From Thermoflexales bacterium (lineage in GTDB: Bacteria > Chloroflexota > Anaerolineae > B4-G1): a stretch of 14,713 nt of DNA. The notes beneath the pieces were generated by a model. The model saw only the letters and a program-made list of their open reading frames with translations. It searched no databases and was not told the DNA's origin. A program made the translations under genes and the position numbers. Where the stretch lies: positions 1 to 14,713 of the forward strand of contig SKQX01000098.1 in the NCBI GenBank assembly GCA_007118795.1, written 5' to 3'. Positions 1 to 6,795 of this stretch are shown one piece after another (within the stretch, counting starts at the first letter, position 1; each line of letters begins with the position of its first letter).

Positions 1-1367
1 ATGCCTCGATGCTCCTCGCGCGTCAGCGGGTACCGCCAGGCCAGCACAACGGCGATGACCAGGATGACGGCCGGTACAACGGCGATGAAGAAGCGGATGG
101 CGGAGAGGGCCTGCGGAGCCTGTTGTGGTGCTCTCTGGACATAGCCCGACCAGGCCAGAATCGGTCCGATGGTAGCCACCACCAGCTTGGTGGACAGCAG
201 CCGTGCGAAGACCTCAAACCCCGCGTAGACGCCCTCCTGTCTCTTGCCACTTCTCAGCTCATCCACGTCCAGGGTATCCGCGCTCATCGCTGTAGGCAGG
301 GCGTGAGCGGCGGCAACGCCGGGCCCCACGAGAATGGCGATGGGGTAGACCAGCCCCCTGGCGCCCTGCGGGACGAAGAGGAGACTCACCATGACCAGAG
401 CCCAGGAGCCCATGGCGAGCATAAAGGCGGTCTTCTTCTCCCATCGTCTGGTCATCCATAGGACCAGGGGTAGGCTCAGCGCTCCGCTGGCCAGGATAAC
501 AGCTTGCACCAGCGATGCCTCCATCGTCCTCATACCGATCCAGTAGATCAAGAAGTAGATGAAGACGGCGGATGCGACATCCACGGGAATCCAACTGGTG
601 ATGCGCATGCCCAGGGTGTACCACCAGGCCCGGTTGCGCATCACGAAGCCCAGACTCTCCCGCGGTGAGGCAGGGGGTTCGGCCTGGAACGCGGGCCGCT
701 CCCGCGTGCCGAGGAAGGTGATGAGCGTGACGACCACGAAGACCCCTCCGCTGAAGGCGCCCATCAGCCGGAAGGCCGAGCGCTCGTCAGGGGCCCCATC
801 CAGGATGAAAGCGAAGCCGACGGCCGCCAACAGGCCGGCGATGATGGAGATGAACATCCGGTAGGTTGTAAGCGACGTGCGCTCGTCGTGGTCCAGCGTG
901 AGCTCCGGCGTCAAGGCGTAATAGGGGCAGCTGACGAAGGTGGCGGCCGTGTCGAACAGGATGTAGATCAGAGCGAAGTAGAGAGACAAGGCCAATTGGT
1001 TCTCGATCGGGGGCACCAGCCACATCAAGATGAAGGTGGCGCCATAGGGCACCGCTCCCAGGAGCAGGAAAGGGCGCCGGCGGCCCCAGCGGGTGCGGGT
1101 GCGGTCCGACAGCAGTCCCACCAGCGGGTCATTGATGGCATCCCAGATCCCACCGATGAGGACGGTCAGGCCTGCCAGAGCGGGGTTGAGGCGGGCGATA
1201 TCGGTGAGGAAGAAAAGATACCAGAAGGGTATGATGGTGCCGGGTCCGACGGAGTGCGCGATATCGCCAAGTCCGTACGCCAGTTTTCGCCCCACAGAGA
1301 GGGTCTCGTCTTGGGGCTCCTGGGCGCCGAGGGGATCTTCGTTGGATACGATCTGCTCAGTCGCCAT
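1..1367 (-). CDS. GPH-family (MelB-like) sugar:cation symporter, C-terminus cut by window edge
   Basis: Reading the minus strand from ATG at 1367 gives 455 uninterrupted codons that leave the window at base 1, so only the extreme C-terminus is missing. The protein has a hydrophilic N-terminus of about 25 residues, then many hydrophobic segments consistent with a 12-helix major facilitator fold. Family marks of the glycoside-pentoside-hexuronide:cation group are DAINDPLVGLLSDRTRTRWG around residues 77-95, followed by RRRP, and PYYALTPELT around 148-157. The family imports sugars or glycosides with H+ or Na+; the substrate cannot be read from the sequence. An AGGAGG site lies 5-6 bases before ATG. 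The start lies inside the end of rfbD (11-base overlap), implying translational coupling. The last visible residues (YPLTREEHRG) resemble the usual cytoplasmic tail of this family. Family call is confident, substrate unknown. Confidence 0.9.
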   Translation of the reverse strand, partial: MATEQIVSNEDPLGAQEPQDETLSVGRKLAYGLGDIAHSVGPGTIIPFWYLFFLTDIARLNPALAGLTVLIGGIWDAINDPLVGLLSDRTRTRWGRRRPFLLLGAVPYGATFILMWLVPPIENQLALSLYFALIYILFDTAATFVSCPYYALTPELTLDHDERTSLTTYRMFISIIAGLLAAVGFAFILDGAPDERSAFRLMGAFSGGVFVVVTLITFLGTRERPAFQAEPPASPRESLGFVMRNRAWWYTLGMRITSWIPVDVASAVFIYFLIYWIGMRTMEASLVQAVILASGALSLPLVLWMTRRWEKKTAFMLAMGSWALVMVSLLFVPQGARGLVYPIAILVGPGVAAAHALPTAMSADTLDVDELRSGKRQEGVYAGFEVFARLLSTKLVVATIGPILAWSGYVQRAPQQAPQALSAIRFFIAVVPAVILVIAVVLAWRYPLTREEHRG

Positions 1368-2199
1368 ACCCCTCCTGGAGGAAGTCCGCCAGGGCCTGCT
1401 GCCAGGGCCGTAGTCGAATGCCCAAGGCTGCGGCCGCGGTGTTAGCAAGAGGGGCGAAGGCCGGCGGTGTCGAATCGCGCGCAAAGGCCTCTCGGGTGAT
1501 CCCTTCGATGGGGATGTCCTCGCGCCCGCTGAGACGCAGAATCTCTCGCGCGAAATCGTACCGGGACCCGTAGCCTTCGTTGGTCAGGTGATAGATCCCG
1601 AACGCCTCGGTCTCGATCAGCTGTGCCAGCGCCGCTGCCAGATCCGGTACGAAGGTGGGGTTGCTGACCTCGTCCGTGACGACCCTCAGGCTGTCCAGCT
1701 CATCGGCCAGCTCGATGATGCGGTGTGGGAAATTGCTTCCCCCCGACGAATAGAGCCACGCCGTGCGGGCGATGTAGAAACGGGTTAGAAGGTGGCGCGT
1801 GAACCATTCCGCCGCTGCCTTCGACCGCGCGTAGGGGTTGATCGGGTTGGTCGAATCCCACTCCCGATAGGGCTCGTCAGTCTCCCCATCGAACACTTCG
1901 TTGGTGCTGATCATCACCAGTGCCGCATCGGTGGACCCACACGCCAGCGCCACGTTCTGGGCACCCAGCGAGTTGACTCGATAGGCGCGCTCCGGATCCC
2001 GGGCGCAGCCGTCGACGTCGGTCCAGGCAGCGGTGTGGATGACGATATCCGGCGCAAAGCTTTCGATCGCCTTGGTGATGGCGGGTCGATCAGTGATGTC
2101 CGTGTGGGGAAGGTCGCAACCCTGCACGGTGTGGCCCGTGAGTGATTCCTGCAGGGCGCGGCCGAGTTGCCCATCGCATCCCGTGATGAAGACTCGCAT
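1357..2199 (-). CDS. rfbD: dTDP-4-dehydrorhamnose reductase (RmlD/RfbD family)
   Basis: This 280-residue protein has the length and layout of RmlD, the NADPH-dependent last step of dTDP-L-rhamnose synthesis in the cytoplasm. Visible marks are the dinucleotide-binding loop GCDGQLG (residues 7-13), the HTAAWTDVDGCARDP block (55-69), ISTNEVFDG (97-105; the family usually shows STDYVFDG), the catalytic YARSK (Y123, K127), RTAWLY (145-150) and a C-terminal LRPWQQALADFL typical of the family. The start is supported by GGGAGG 7-8 bases upstream and by the glycine-rich loop close to the N-terminus. It leads a two-gene operon with the GPH symporter; no rfbA, rfbB or rfbC is in view. An alternative is a related extended SDR reductase, because D-Y of the STDYVFDG motif is replaced by N-E, but the rest fits RmlD well. 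Confidence 0.88.
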   Translation of the reverse strand: MRVFITGCDGQLGRALQESLTGHTVQGCDLPHTDITDRPAITKAIESFAPDIVIHTAAWTDVDGCARDPERAYRVNSLGAQNVALACGSTDAALVMISTNEVFDGETDEPYREWDSTNPINPYARSKAAAEWFTRHLLTRFYIARTAWLYSSGGSNFPHRIIELADELDSLRVVTDEVSNPTFVPDLAAALAQLIETEAFGIYHLTNEGYGSRYDFAREILRLSGREDIPIEGITREAFARDSTPPAFAPLANTAAAALGIRLRPWQQALADFLQEGYGD

Positions 2200-2249
2200 G
2201 AAAGTGCCTCCCTCAGTCAGGGAACCGGTGTGGTCGATTCGATGGAGCG

Positions 2250-2278
2250 ATTCTACAAGAGGTGCACCGGAATGGCAA
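2250..2278 (-). promoter_or_regulatory. Predicted sigma70 promoter of the rfbD operon
   Basis: On the minus strand TTGCCA (2273-2278) and TAGAAT (2250-2255) are separated by 17 bases, and the rfbD start lies about 50 bases downstream. The promoter is divergent from and does not overlap the lexA promoter. Seen by pattern only. Confidence 0.55.
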
Positions 2279-2298
2279 GGGCAAAAGGCAACTCGCTC

Positions 2299-2327
2299 TT
2301 GACATAGAACGGATGTTCTGATATAAT
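2299..2327 (+). promoter_or_regulatory. lexA promoter, near-consensus sigma70
   Basis: TTGACA (2299-2304) and TATAAT (2322-2327) are both perfect consensus hexamers with a 17-base spacer. The predicted transcription start, near 2334, lies upstream of the chosen ATG at 2359 and practically on the alternative GTG at 2335, which argues against that longer start. Confidence 0.88.
2307..2318 (+). promoter_or_regulatory. LexA operator (SOS box) in the lexA promoter spacer
   Basis: GAAC-GGAT-GTTC matches the GAAC-N4-GTTC LexA box known from Bacillus and Actinobacteria. It sits between the -35 and -10 elements, so LexA binding would block RNA polymerase and autoregulate lexA. The flanks extend the dyad to TAG-AAC...GTT-CTG, the same flanks as the recA box. 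Confidence 0.88.
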
Positions 2328-2358
2328 CGGGTTAGTGATCACTCATAGAAGGAGGCCG

Positions 2359-3015
2359 ATGGTGGACGAGCGGATTTCGGAGAAGCAGCGGAGTATTCTG
2401 GAGTTCGTCGGCGAGTATATCAGGGATAACGGCTATCCGCCGTCGATGCGTGAGATCTGCTCTGCCACGGACATCAGCTCCACCTCGGTGGTGAGTTACA
2501 ACCTGGATCGCCTGGAGGAGGCAGGATACATCGTCCGCGATCGTGAGGTTTCGCGCGGGCTCCGGTTGGCGCTGGCGGGACGGAGCCGGGTCATGGCGGA
2601 GCGCGTGGTGCAGTTGCCGGTGCTCGGTCGGATCGTCGCGGGGGAGCCGGTGCCGGTGCCAAGCAGCGACTTCGCGTTGATGGGTGACGAGACGATCGAG
2701 CTGTCTCGTGAGATCCTTGGGGATGTGGATGAGTTGTACGCCCTGGAGGTGGAGGGTAACTCGATGGTGGACGCCCTGGTGAACGATGGAGACATCGTGA
2801 TCATGCACCATCAAAGTCGCGTCGAAAACGGTGAGATGGCGGCTGTGTGGCTGCGTGGCGAAGGCGAGGTCACCCTGAAGCATTTCTACCAGGAACCGGG
2901 CGGTCGGATCCGACTCCAGCCGGCGAACCCAACCATGGACCCTATCTACATCGACGATCCCAGCCGGGTCGAGGTGCAGGGCAAGGTGGTGATGGTCATC
3001 CGCAAGCTGGCCTGA
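2359..3015 (+). CDS. lexA: LexA, SOS-response transcriptional repressor
   Basis: This 218-residue protein has the normal LexA length and domain order. The N-terminal winged helix-turn-helix covers about residues 1-70 (YPPSMREICSATDIS is the helix-turn-helix region) and the S24 peptidase-like domain about 85-218. Self-cleavage is expected at A94-G95 (RIVAGEP). The catalytic pair is S135 in VEGNSMVDALV and K174 in EVTLKHFY. When RecA filaments form on damaged DNA they stimulate cleavage and derepress the SOS genes. ATG at 2359 was chosen because AGAAGGAGG ends just upstream and the longer GTG at 2335 falls at the predicted transcription start; GTG at 2362 is also possible and has better spacing. 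The gene has its own promoter with a LexA box and a terminator, so it is monocistronic, with recA following. Confidence 0.97.
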   Translation: MVDERISEKQRSILEFVGEYIRDNGYPPSMREICSATDISSTSVVSYNLDRLEEAGYIVRDREVSRGLRLALAGRSRVMAERVVQLPVLGRIVAGEPVPVPSSDFALMGDETIELSREILGDVDELYALEVEGNSMVDALVNDGDIVIMHHQSRVENGEMAAVWLRGEGEVTLKHFYQEPGGRIRLQPANPTMDPIYIDDPSRVEVQGKVVMVIRKLA

Positions 3016-3037
3016 CATCAGTTGCCAGGGCGTGGAG

Positions 3038-3069
3038 AGCCCGGCCCCGTCAGGGGTCGGGCTTTTTTT
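3038..3069 (+). terminator. Rho-independent terminator after lexA
   Basis: An 11-base stem (AGCCCGGCCCC pairing with GGGGTCGGGCT, one G-U pair) with a GTCA loop is followed by seven T. It starts about 22 bases after the lexA stop and separates lexA from recA. Confidence 0.93.
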
Positions 3070-3498
3070 CGTCCCGGGCCGAAGGGCCGCCTCCTCGGCT
3101 GGCGACGGTGCCTGGTGCTCGTTGGAGGCGCAGGGGGGCATCCACCTGATCGTGGAGCTGCATAGCAGGCCAGCGATTGCCGCTTCGTGCATGTGGCGTG
3201 ACAAGAACCAGCCACGACTTGCACGAATTAACACGAACACAACCTCCGCTTGTCAAAAGACACCCAGACGTGGACATCTAGGGCACCCAGAAATGCCCGT
3301 GCCGAATACGCAGTGGGAGTGCCCGGCGCCTGACTCGCGACGCAGGTGGCAGACGCGACCCAGATCGGCGGGCCTTAAACGCATCGGGCGGATGCGCCGT
3401 GCAGGACGCGCTGCGGCTTGCTATACGGGTGCCGGAGGTTGCTGCGAAGCCGTTTGGGAAAAGTGGATCGATTTGGGTTAAGTTGGGATACCTTTTCC
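3070..3498. other. lexA-recA intergenic stretch, no gene recognised
   Basis: About 430 bases lie between the lexA terminator and the recA promoter. Open frames on both strands here have arginine-, serine- and proline-rich shadow-like translations without recognisable motifs. A short CACGAATTAACACGAAC patch near 3220-3240 resembles dispersed A-rich repeats often seen between genes in environmental genomes. No RNA gene was recognised. Confidence 0.5.
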
Positions 3499-3527
3499 TT
3501 GACGAGGCTGCTCGATTCTGATATGAT
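3499..3527 (+). promoter_or_regulatory. recA promoter, sigma70 type
   Basis: TTGACG (3499-3504) and TATGAT (3522-3527) have a 17-base spacer, one mismatch each from consensus. The predicted transcription start is near 3534, leaving a leader of about 85 bases before the recA ATG. Confidence 0.82.
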
Positions 3528-3540
3528 GTCCAGTGCGTTA

Positions 3541-3552
3541 GAACATATGTTC
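3541..3552 (+). promoter_or_regulatory. LexA operator (SOS box) downstream of the recA promoter
   Basis: GAAC-ATAT-GTTC is a perfect 12-base palindrome with the same TAG/CTG outer flanks as the lexA box. It begins about 7 bases after the predicted transcription start, so LexA would hinder initial transcription here rather than sit between -35 and -10. Confidence 0.88.
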
Positions 3553-3618
3553 TGAGTCCGCATGCTGGGCGATGGATCAGCTTCGCCCTCCAAACTGGCG
3601 AGGAAGGAGCGCGGAACG

Positions 3619-4689
3619 ATGGAGGATCGGGGACGGGAGAAAGCCCTGGACAGGGCACTGGCCAGTCTGACGAAGCGGTTTGGTGATGGGGCCATCATGC
3701 GGCTGGGAGACGCGTGTCACCTGGATGTCGAGGTGATCCCCACCGGCTCATTGTCGCTGGATCGCGCTCTGGGCGTGAGTGGCATTCCCCGGGGTCGCGT
3801 CACGGAGATCTACGGTCCAGAGGGTGCCGGCAAGACGACGCTGGCCCTCCACGTGGTGGCTGAAGCGCAGAAGGGCGGCGGTGTAGTCGCTTTCATCGAC
3901 ATGGAACACGCCCTGGATCCGGCCTACGCACGCCGGATCGGCGTGGACGTTGATTCGTTGCTGATCTCTCAGCCGGATACGGGTGAGCAAGCGCTGGAGA
4001 TCGTGGAGATGCTGATCCGGTCAGGAGCTCTTGACGTGGTTGTCGTGGACTCTGTGGCCGCTCTGGTGCCCCGGGCCGAAATCGAGGGGGAGATGGGCGA
4101 CTCGCACCCCGGTCTGCAAGCACGTCTGATGAGCCAGGCGCTGCGCAAGTTGAGCGGTGCGATCAAGCAGTCGAACACCGCCTTGATCTTCACCAACCAG
4201 CTGCGGGAGAAGATTGGCGTCATGTTCGGCAATCCCGAGACTACCTCGGGGGGCCGCGCCCTCAGATTCTATGCCTCGGTGCGGCTCGACATTCGGCGGG
4301 TCAACTCGATCAAAGAGCGGGGTGAGTTGATCGGCTCGCGTACGCGGGTGCGGGTGACGAAGAACAAGGTAGCCCCGCCGTTCCGGGTGGCCGAGTTCGA
4401 CCTCATGTTCAGCGAAGGGATCAGCAAGGAGGGGGATCTGCTCGATGTGGCCGTGGACCTGGGCGTGATGGAGAAGCGGGGATCCTACTACTACTTCCGC
4501 GATGAGGATGACTATCTGGCTCAAGGCAGGGAGAGTACAAAGGGGTTTCTCCGTGAGCATCCTGAAGTCGCTGCCGAGATTGAGACGGCGGTGCGTGCGA
4601 CAGCGGCCATGGGCGGAGACGGGAGGGCTGTGCTTGACGCAACAAATGGGGGCGAGAGAGAGCCGTTGAGCGCTGGGGGCCCGATCTGA
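3619..4689 (+). CDS. recA: RecA recombinase
   Basis: This 356-residue protein matches RecA in length and order. Marks are Walker A GPEGAGKTT (residues 66-74), catalytic E96 in FIDMEHALDP, Walker B VVVVDSVAALVP (about 140-151), the DNA-binding loop regions EIEGEMGDSHPGLQARLMSQ (154-173) and FTNQLREKIGVMFGNPETTS (191-210), and an acidic or polar tail. RecA forms filaments on single-stranded DNA, performs strand exchange and acts as co-protease for LexA. ATG at 3619 follows AGGAAGGAG by 9 bases and gives a normal N-terminus (the helix before ALASLTKRFGDGAIMRLG); an upstream ATG at 3562 would add 19 residues unlike RecA. Only 33 bases and no terminator separate it from the ftsK-like gene, so the two are probably co-transcribed and LexA-controlled. 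Confidence 0.98.
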   Translation: MEDRGREKALDRALASLTKRFGDGAIMRLGDACHLDVEVIPTGSLSLDRALGVSGIPRGRVTEIYGPEGAGKTTLALHVVAEAQKGGGVVAFIDMEHALDPAYARRIGVDVDSLLISQPDTGEQALEIVEMLIRSGALDVVVVDSVAALVPRAEIEGEMGDSHPGLQARLMSQALRKLSGAIKQSNTALIFTNQLREKIGVMFGNPETTSGGRALRFYASVRLDIRRVNSIKERGELIGSRTRVRVTKNKVAPPFRVAEFDLMFSEGISKEGDLLDVAVDLGVMEKRGSYYYFRDEDDYLAQGRESTKGFLREHPEVAAEIETAVRATAAMGGDGRAVLDATNGGEREPLSAGGPI

Positions 4690-4722
4690 TGTTGTTCAGG
4701 TCCGAAAACTGGGGAGGTGGAC

Positions 4723-5763
4723 ATGCACAGCAGGCTGGAGCTTCAGGCGGATCGCATTGAGGCAGTTTTGCAGTTGCACAGAGTGCCGGCGCGGGTGACC
4801 GGCGGAACGGTGACTCCGCGACGGGTGCGCTTTCAGGTGCTGCCGGCTTTGGGGGCGAAGATCTCGAAGGTAAAGGGGTTGAGCGAGGAGTTGGCGGCGG
4901 CCCTGGACACATCCACTTGTCGGGTTTCGCGGCGGGGGGCGACCATCGACGTGGAGATTCCGCGGGACGACCCGGAGATGGTACGGCTGCTGCGTCTGTG
5001 CCGACACCTGGATGCTGAGCTGCTGTCCCCGGTGACGGCCGTCCTGGGTCTGGCCGATGACGGGGCGCCCCTGTTAATTCGTTTGCCCAGCCCCGATGTG
5101 GCCCACGTGCTGGTGGCCGGCACCACCGGGTCGGGAAAGACGGTGCTGCTCCAGGCGATGATTCTCAGCCTGACGATGCTGAACAGACCCAGAGATGTGG
5201 CCCTGGTGCTCGTCGACCCCAAAGGGGCGGCCTTCCGCTGGTTCGACGAAGCGCCCCACCTCTCGCGCCCCGTGGTTCGAGAGGTGGAGGAGGCGCAGGA
5301 GGCCCTGGACAGCTTGGTGCGCCTCATGGAGCGGCGCAGCGAGTTGGGGAAGAAGGGTGGGCCCCACGTCGTCGTAGTGATAGACGAGCTGGCAGACATA
5401 CTGATGACCGGCGGCAGCGCTATCCAGAGGTCGCTGACCCGCCTCTTGCAGCGAGGCAGAGAGGCGCGTATCCACGTCGTGGCCGCGACGCAGAAACCGA
5501 CGGCGTCGGTCCTGGGGTCGTTGGTCCAGGCGAACTTCCCTGTCCGGCTGGTGGGCCGGGTGGCCAGTGCCACCGACGCCCGGGTGGCCACTGGGTGGAG
5601 TGGAACCGGCGCGGAGCGGCTTGAGGGCCGCGGGGATTTCCTGGCGGTGGCCGAGGGGCAGGCCAGGCGGTTTCAGGCTGCACACGTGACGGAGCGAGAG
5701 ATACGAGATGCGCTAGGGGCGAGGGTTGGAGGGCCGGATGAGGGTCTGAAGGAGGCGCTATGA
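4723..5763 (+). CDS. Soluble FtsK/SpoIIIE-type DNA translocase motor, no membrane domain
   Basis: This 346-residue protein is essentially the alpha-beta motor part of FtsK/SpoIIIE. The N-terminal ~105 residues resemble the alpha domain that precedes the motor (VTAVLGLADDGAPLLIRLP at 104-122). Walker A is GTTGSGKT (133-140), VLVDPKGAAFRWF is at 162-174, Walker B is VVVVIDELAD (216-225), and the FtsK signature AATQKPTASVLGSLVQANFP is at 254-273 with GRGDFLAV near 302-309. It lacks the N-terminal four-helix membrane domain and linker of classical FtsK (which is often 700 or more residues) and shows no C-terminal gamma winged helix. ATG at 4723 is 5 bases after GGGGAGG; GTG at 4717 overlaps that site. 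Family knowledge predicts ATP-driven translocation of double-stranded DNA. Position behind recA suggests SOS control. A conjugative-element or phage packaging relative is the alternative. Confidence 0.9.
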   Translation: MHSRLELQADRIEAVLQLHRVPARVTGGTVTPRRVRFQVLPALGAKISKVKGLSEELAAALDTSTCRVSRRGATIDVEIPRDDPEMVRLLRLCRHLDAELLSPVTAVLGLADDGAPLLIRLPSPDVAHVLVAGTTGSGKTVLLQAMILSLTMLNRPRDVALVLVDPKGAAFRWFDEAPHLSRPVVREVEEAQEALDSLVRLMERRSELGKKGGPHVVVVIDELADILMTGGSAIQRSLTRLLQRGREARIHVVAATQKPTASVLGSLVQANFPVRLVGRVASATDARVATGWSGTGAERLEGRGDFLAVAEGQARRFQAAHVTEREIRDALGARVGGPDEGLKEAL

Positions 5764-6066
5764 TGAGAGAGGTGCGCATCCACCTCGTGGTAGTCACCCA
5801 GTAAGGGATAGCGCATTCCTGGGCCCACTGGTCCAGACGAACTTACCCGTCTGCTTTGTGGGTCGGGTGGCAAATGCCAGCGACGCCCGGGTAGTCACCC
5901 GATGGAGGTACCGGTGCGGAGCGGCTCGAGGGCCGCATGGACTTCCTGGCGGTAGCCGGGGGGCGATTCAAGCGGATGCAGGCTGCATACGTGACGGAGC
6001 GTGAGATACGTCACGCCCTGGGATGGGGGTTGATACGTGGGAAGAGGACATGAGGGGGCTATGATG
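5461..6066 (+). repeat. Imperfect tandem duplication of the ftsK-like 3' end (two ~305 bp units)
   Basis: Unit 1 starts at about 5461 and unit 2 at about 5769; both run through the last part of the motor gene, its stop and the start region of the next gene (GCTATGATG at 5757-5765 and 6058-6066). The offset is 308 at the left, 305 at GAGATACG and 301 at the ATGATG, so small deletions accumulated in unit 2. In the first 33 aligned bases 25 match. Confidence 0.85.
5766..6053 (+). pseudogene. Decayed duplicate of the FtsK-like C-terminal region
   Basis: Translating in pieces recovers the end of the neighbouring FtsK-like protein: EVRIHLVVVTQ, then TAA (5802-5804), then after a one-base loss LGPLVQTNLPVCFVGRVANA, then after a two-base loss ERLEGRMDFLAVAGGRFKRM, QAAYVTEREIRHALG and a stop at 6051-6053. 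The matching intact stretch is residues ~247-331 of the motor gene. No Walker A or B is present, so it cannot be an ATPase. It lies immediately after the intact gene and arose by tandem duplication or by deletion between two tandem paralogues. A 14-codon frame (ATG 5760 to TAA 5804) overlaps the motor stop and reads into this copy. Confidence 0.85.
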
Positions 6067-6504
6067 GGACATCCACGGTATGAGCGATCCGGTTCGTGGG
6101 GGCGGCTCAAAGTGTTGGCTGGCGTGGTGACCGCGGCGTTCGCGGTCACCCTCGCACTGGTGGTCGGAAATCGGCTGAGCGCCGAGGCCCTCGGCGTGCT
6201 GGCGGGCGCTGTGTGCGGTGTGGGGGCCGCCATACCCACCAGCTTGCTCGTCGTGGCCGTCAGTAGGAGGCGCGACGGGGCGGAAGGACCCTCTCCCTGG
6301 AGGACGTCACGGCATCACCAGGACGATCGCGCGTATCCCCCGGTCATTGTCGTCTCCCCCCAGGGCGGCTCCCGGGGGGCGCATCCGGGTTGGGACACGC
6401 TACGGCCATTCTTATCTGCACCGGCCGAGCGGAGATTCACCGTAGTGGGAGGAAGATCGCTAGACAGGGAGGAGATGCACTATGGCGATGAGTGCCGCTC
6501 TTGA
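6061..6504 (+). CDS. Small protein with two predicted membrane helices, unknown function
   Basis: The frame encodes 147 residues from ATG 6061, or 146 from the adjacent ATG 6064, which is better spaced from GAGGGGG. Residues ~17-36 (LKVLAGVVTAAFAVTLALVV) and ~40-66 (SAEALGVLAGAVCGVGAAIP, continuing TSLLVVAV) form two hydrophobic helices with a short polar turn (GNRL) between. After a basic stop-transfer stretch (SRRR) comes a soluble, proline- and glycine-rich tail of about 75 residues with PPVIVVSPQGG and RRFTVVGG patches. I do not recognise a named family. The gene follows the soluble FtsK-like motor and its decayed copy in the same direction, and the same GCTATGATG junction originally followed both copies. 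A role as membrane partner of the motor is an inference from position only. Confidence 0.6.
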   Translation: MMGHPRYERSGSWGRLKVLAGVVTAAFAVTLALVVGNRLSAEALGVLAGAVCGVGAAIPTSLLVVAVSRRRDGAEGPSPWRTSRHHQDDRAYPPVIVVSPQGGSRGAHPGWDTLRPFLSAPAERRFTVVGGRSLDREEMHYGDECRS

Positions 6505-6664
6505 CATGGCTCGCCGGCTCAACCGCTGTCGATGTCGACGAATCGCGCAACATCAAGCGAGGGTCGATCTGCCGCCTTCCGGCACATTCTCCCGCGCCAG
6601 CTCGCGCGCCCCATCGCGGACCCTAGCTGAGAGGGGGTCTCCGACCCCCGTCGACAGCGGGTAG
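6482..6664 (+). CDS. Possible small or truncated ORF overlapping the two-helix gene
   Basis: ATG at 6482 is preceded by a good AGGGAGGAG site 7-8 bases upstream, inside the last codons of the previous gene (23-base overlap). The first ~28 residues (MAMSAALDMARRLNRCRCRR...) look like a plausible amphipathic, basic start. The frame then runs into the repeat at 6614-6659 and stops at 6664 after 60 residues. The likely reading is a once longer co-translated gene whose remainder was replaced by repeat DNA. No family was recognised. Confidence 0.3.
   Translation: MAMSAALDMARRLNRCRCRRIAQHQARVDLPPSGTFSRASSRAPSRTLAERGSPTPVDSG
6614..6659 (+). repeat. 46-bp direct repeat, copy A, with internal hairpin
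   Basis: Nearly identical to copy B 136 bases downstream. The core GGGGGTC-TCC-GACCCCC is a perfect 7-base inverted repeat with a 3-base loop and is followed by GTCGACAGCG. Confidence 0.85.
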
Positions 6665-6749
6665 CTGTCTGGCCCCCAGCCCCACCCTTCGGAGCTCCGC
6701 CCCGGCTCCAAGCGGGTCTGCCCCGGGCGCTCCAGCCCCGCCGACGCCA

Positions 6750-6795
6750 TCTCGGACCCTAGCTCAGAGGGGGTCTGTGACCCCCGTCGACAGCG
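6750..6795 (+). repeat. 46-bp direct repeat, copy B, with internal hairpin
   Basis: It differs from copy A at only a few positions. The hairpin arms GGGGGTC and GACCCCC are unchanged while the loop differs (TGT instead of TCC), so the dyad is conserved and the loop is not. Between the two copies lies a C-rich stretch (6669-6745) without a gene. Confidence 0.85.

Noticed and set aside
2332..3240. A 302-codon minus-strand open frame antisense to lexA
   Set aside because: Histidine- and arginine-rich shadow of the lexA frame; it crosses the lexA terminator and has no motif.
3300..3320. CCGAATACGCAGT resembling the end sequence of the IS21 remnant (CCGGAATACGCAGT on the minus strand at 10700)
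   Set aside because: Too short to claim an element end; no istA or istB trace lies nearby.
4833..5591. A 252-codon minus-strand open frame antisense to the ftsK-like gene
   Set aside because: Serine/threonine/arginine-rich mirror of a GC-rich coding strand; the plus strand has all FtsK motifs.
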